Below are positions 4,451 to 5,335 of a stretch of 5,335 bases of DNA, one piece after another. A program made the position numbers and the translations under genes. The stretch's first letter is position 1; each line of letters starts with the position of its first letter. Below the pieces are notes generated by a model. It was not told the origin of the DNA and did not search any database. It saw nothing but the letters and a program-made list of their open reading frames with translations. Source of the stretch: an uncultured Moraxellaceae bacterium (GTDB taxonomy: Bacteria > Pseudomonadota > Gammaproteobacteria > Pseudomonadales > Moraxellaceae); assembly GCA_937952925.1 (NCBI GenBank), contig CALFYA010000132.1, positions 1 to 5,335 of the forward strand, given 5' to 3'.

Positions 4451-5194
4451 ATGAAAACTTTACGTCTGCTTGCGATTGCCACTGCGGTTGCCGTTTCTGC
4501 TCCGGCTTTTGCTGATCAAGAAGTTGAAACCGAAGAAGGCTTGGCAACCTTCTCGTTTTTCAAGCCAGCCTATGTGCGTGCTGAAGCGGGTACAACCGGT
4601 TATGGTGGTGCGATTGGTTATAGCGTCAACCGCAACATCGGGGTGAGCATCGGTTACAACGAAGGTGAATTGAGCTACAGCGGTGATATCGGCAATAAAG
4701 ATGTCGAGTGGGATACCGATTTTGACATGAAAAACGGGTATGTCACCGCGACCTATCGCCCATTTGGCAATAGCTTCGGGGTTGATTTTGGGACTTATTA
4801 CCAAGACAACGAAATTCGTGGCAACGCAACACCCAAATCAGGTGGCGCTTATCGCCTCGACAATTCTGACTTTAACGCGACTGGTGTCAATGGTGCAGGG
4901 AAAATCTCAGCCAAAGTCACTGCGCGCAATGAGCTTGCACCCTTCTTGGGGGTGAGTTACTCCCCGTCAATTACTGAGCGGGTCGGCCTGTTTGGTCAGC
5001 TTGGTGTGCTGTGGCAGGGTAAACCAACCGCCACACTGACCGCTGCTAACGGTAACGCGATTGCAATCGGTGGTGATGGTGCAGGTACCAAAACGGTGAA
5101 TCAAGCACTGGCTGCCGAAAAAGCCGATATCGAAGGCGATAACCAATATGAGTTCTTGCCAGTGGCCAAAGTAGGTTTGCAAGTTCGGTTCTAA
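4451..5194 (+). CDS. carO: CarO-like outer-membrane beta-barrel channel protein
   Basis: The start at 4451 follows GAGG with a six-base spacer and gives a clean signal peptide (MKTLRLLAIA..., cleavage after AFA at residue 21). An earlier in-frame ATG at 4394 would bury the signal. The 226-residue mature protein has alternating beta-strand patterns and ends in Phe (VGLQVRF), the BAM-recognised C-terminal signature. Similarity to Acinetobacter CarO is recalled at VRAEAGTTGYGGAIGYSV (42-59), the SIGYNEGELSYSGD region (66-79), NELAPFLGVSYSP (160-172), VGLFGQLGVLWQGKPTATL (178-196) and the Asp/Asn-rich DNQYEFLPVAKVG near the end. The 247-residue length is the same as CarO. CarO is an eight-stranded barrel linked to ornithine/basic amino acid uptake and carbapenem susceptibility in A. 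baumannii. Whether this homologue shares these properties is not shown. Relatives occur outside Acinetobacter, so orthology is probable rather than certain. Monocistronic as far as visible. Confidence 0.8.
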   Translation: MKTLRLLAIATAVAVSAPAFADQEVETEEGLATFSFFKPAYVRAEAGTTGYGGAIGYSVNRNIGVSIGYNEGELSYSGDIGNKDVEWDTDFDMKNGYVTATYRPFGNSFGVDFGTYYQDNEIRGNATPKSGGAYRLDNSDFNATGVNGAGKISAKVTARNELAPFLGVSYSPSITERVGLFGQLGVLWQGKPTATLTAANGNAIAIGGDGAGTKTVNQALAAEKADIEGDNQYEFLPVAKVGLQVRF

Positions 5195-5244
5195 TCGCAA
5201 GCCATACAAAAGCGGACATCATGTCTAATGCCAGTCAGTTAAGC
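5195..5244. other. Short 3' flank of the carO-like gene, no feature seen
   Basis: After the TAA stop there is no convincing terminator stem with T-run and no open frame with a ribosome site. Termination of the carO-like transcript may occur in the structured sequence further right or beyond the window. Confidence 0.5.
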
Positions 5245-5335
5245 TGTGCTCTTGCTCTTTGCAGGGACGCTGAGCGCAACTGTTTGAGCCATGGATGGCG
5301 AGTTTTGCGCGAAAAAGGGCTTTTGCTTACTTTTG
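5245..5335. repeat. Probable dispersed extragenic repeat, cut by the window edge
   Basis: The segment reads as a non-coding block with small internal symmetries: GCCAT-GG-ATGGC near 5289-5300 and a GCGAAAA/CTTTTGC pairing near 5310-5330, ending in CTTTTGCTTACTTTTG. The arrangement GCTGAGCGCAACTGTTTGAGCCATGGATGGCGAG followed by the TTTTGC-rich tail (given here in two parts, spanning about 5270-5335) resembles intergenic repeats I recall from many beta- and gamma-proteobacterial genomes, often mis-annotated as short ORFs. Only one copy is in view, so repeat status is inference. Confidence 0.35.

Noticed and set aside
4460..4804. Minus-strand frame of 114 codons opposite the carO-like gene
   Set aside because: Shadow of a well-supported signal-peptide/barrel gene on the plus strand.

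Overview
The window carries chromosomal housekeeping DNA from a gamma-proteobacterium, most likely a member of the Moraxellaceae related to Acinetobacter. Two observations point there. The plus-strand gene at the right end encodes an outer-membrane barrel that closely resembles CarO of Acinetobacter. The gene order ahcY-metF, preceded by an S-adenosylhomocysteine (SAH) riboswitch, is typical of beta- and gamma-proteobacteria. By eye the base composition is near 50% G+C, higher than in Acinetobacter itself, so a sister genus is more likely. This placement is inference.

Layout from left to right. The minus strand (1-3908) holds, in transcription order: ahcY (3908-2514), metF (2407-1568), an unrecognised lipoprotein gene (1471-884), an unrecognised small His/Trp-rich protein gene (887-471, sharing an ATGA overlap with the lipoprotein gene), and the 5' part of bioA (386 to beyond the left edge). 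The 540-base gap 3909-4450 is rich in regulation. It contains the ahcY Shine-Dalgarno hairpin, a well-preserved SAH riboswitch (4001-3938), a sigma70-like ahcY promoter just upstream, a separate plus-strand promoter at 4178-4206 surrounded by repeated TTACAC/GTGTAA and AGTGT/ACACT half-sites, and a long AT-rich leader leading to the carO-like gene (4451-5194). The last 141 bases have no gene and look like the start of a dispersed extragenic repeat.

How it fits together. AhcY removes SAH, the by-product of SAM-dependent methylation, and releases homocysteine. MetF makes the 5-methyl-tetrahydrofolate used to methylate homocysteine back to methionine. An SAH-sensing riboswitch ahead of this pair would raise expression when SAH accumulates. 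BioA, further down the same strand, uses SAM as amino donor in biotin synthesis, but it probably has its own promoter next to a 19-bp palindrome. The carO-like gene is divergent and functionally separate.

No mobile element, CRISPR array, tRNA or rRNA was seen. The least explained parts are the two-gene lipoprotein/His-Trp-rich unit, the perfect 11-bp inverted repeat after metF, the bioA palindrome, and the structured leader and operator-like repeats before the carO-like gene.
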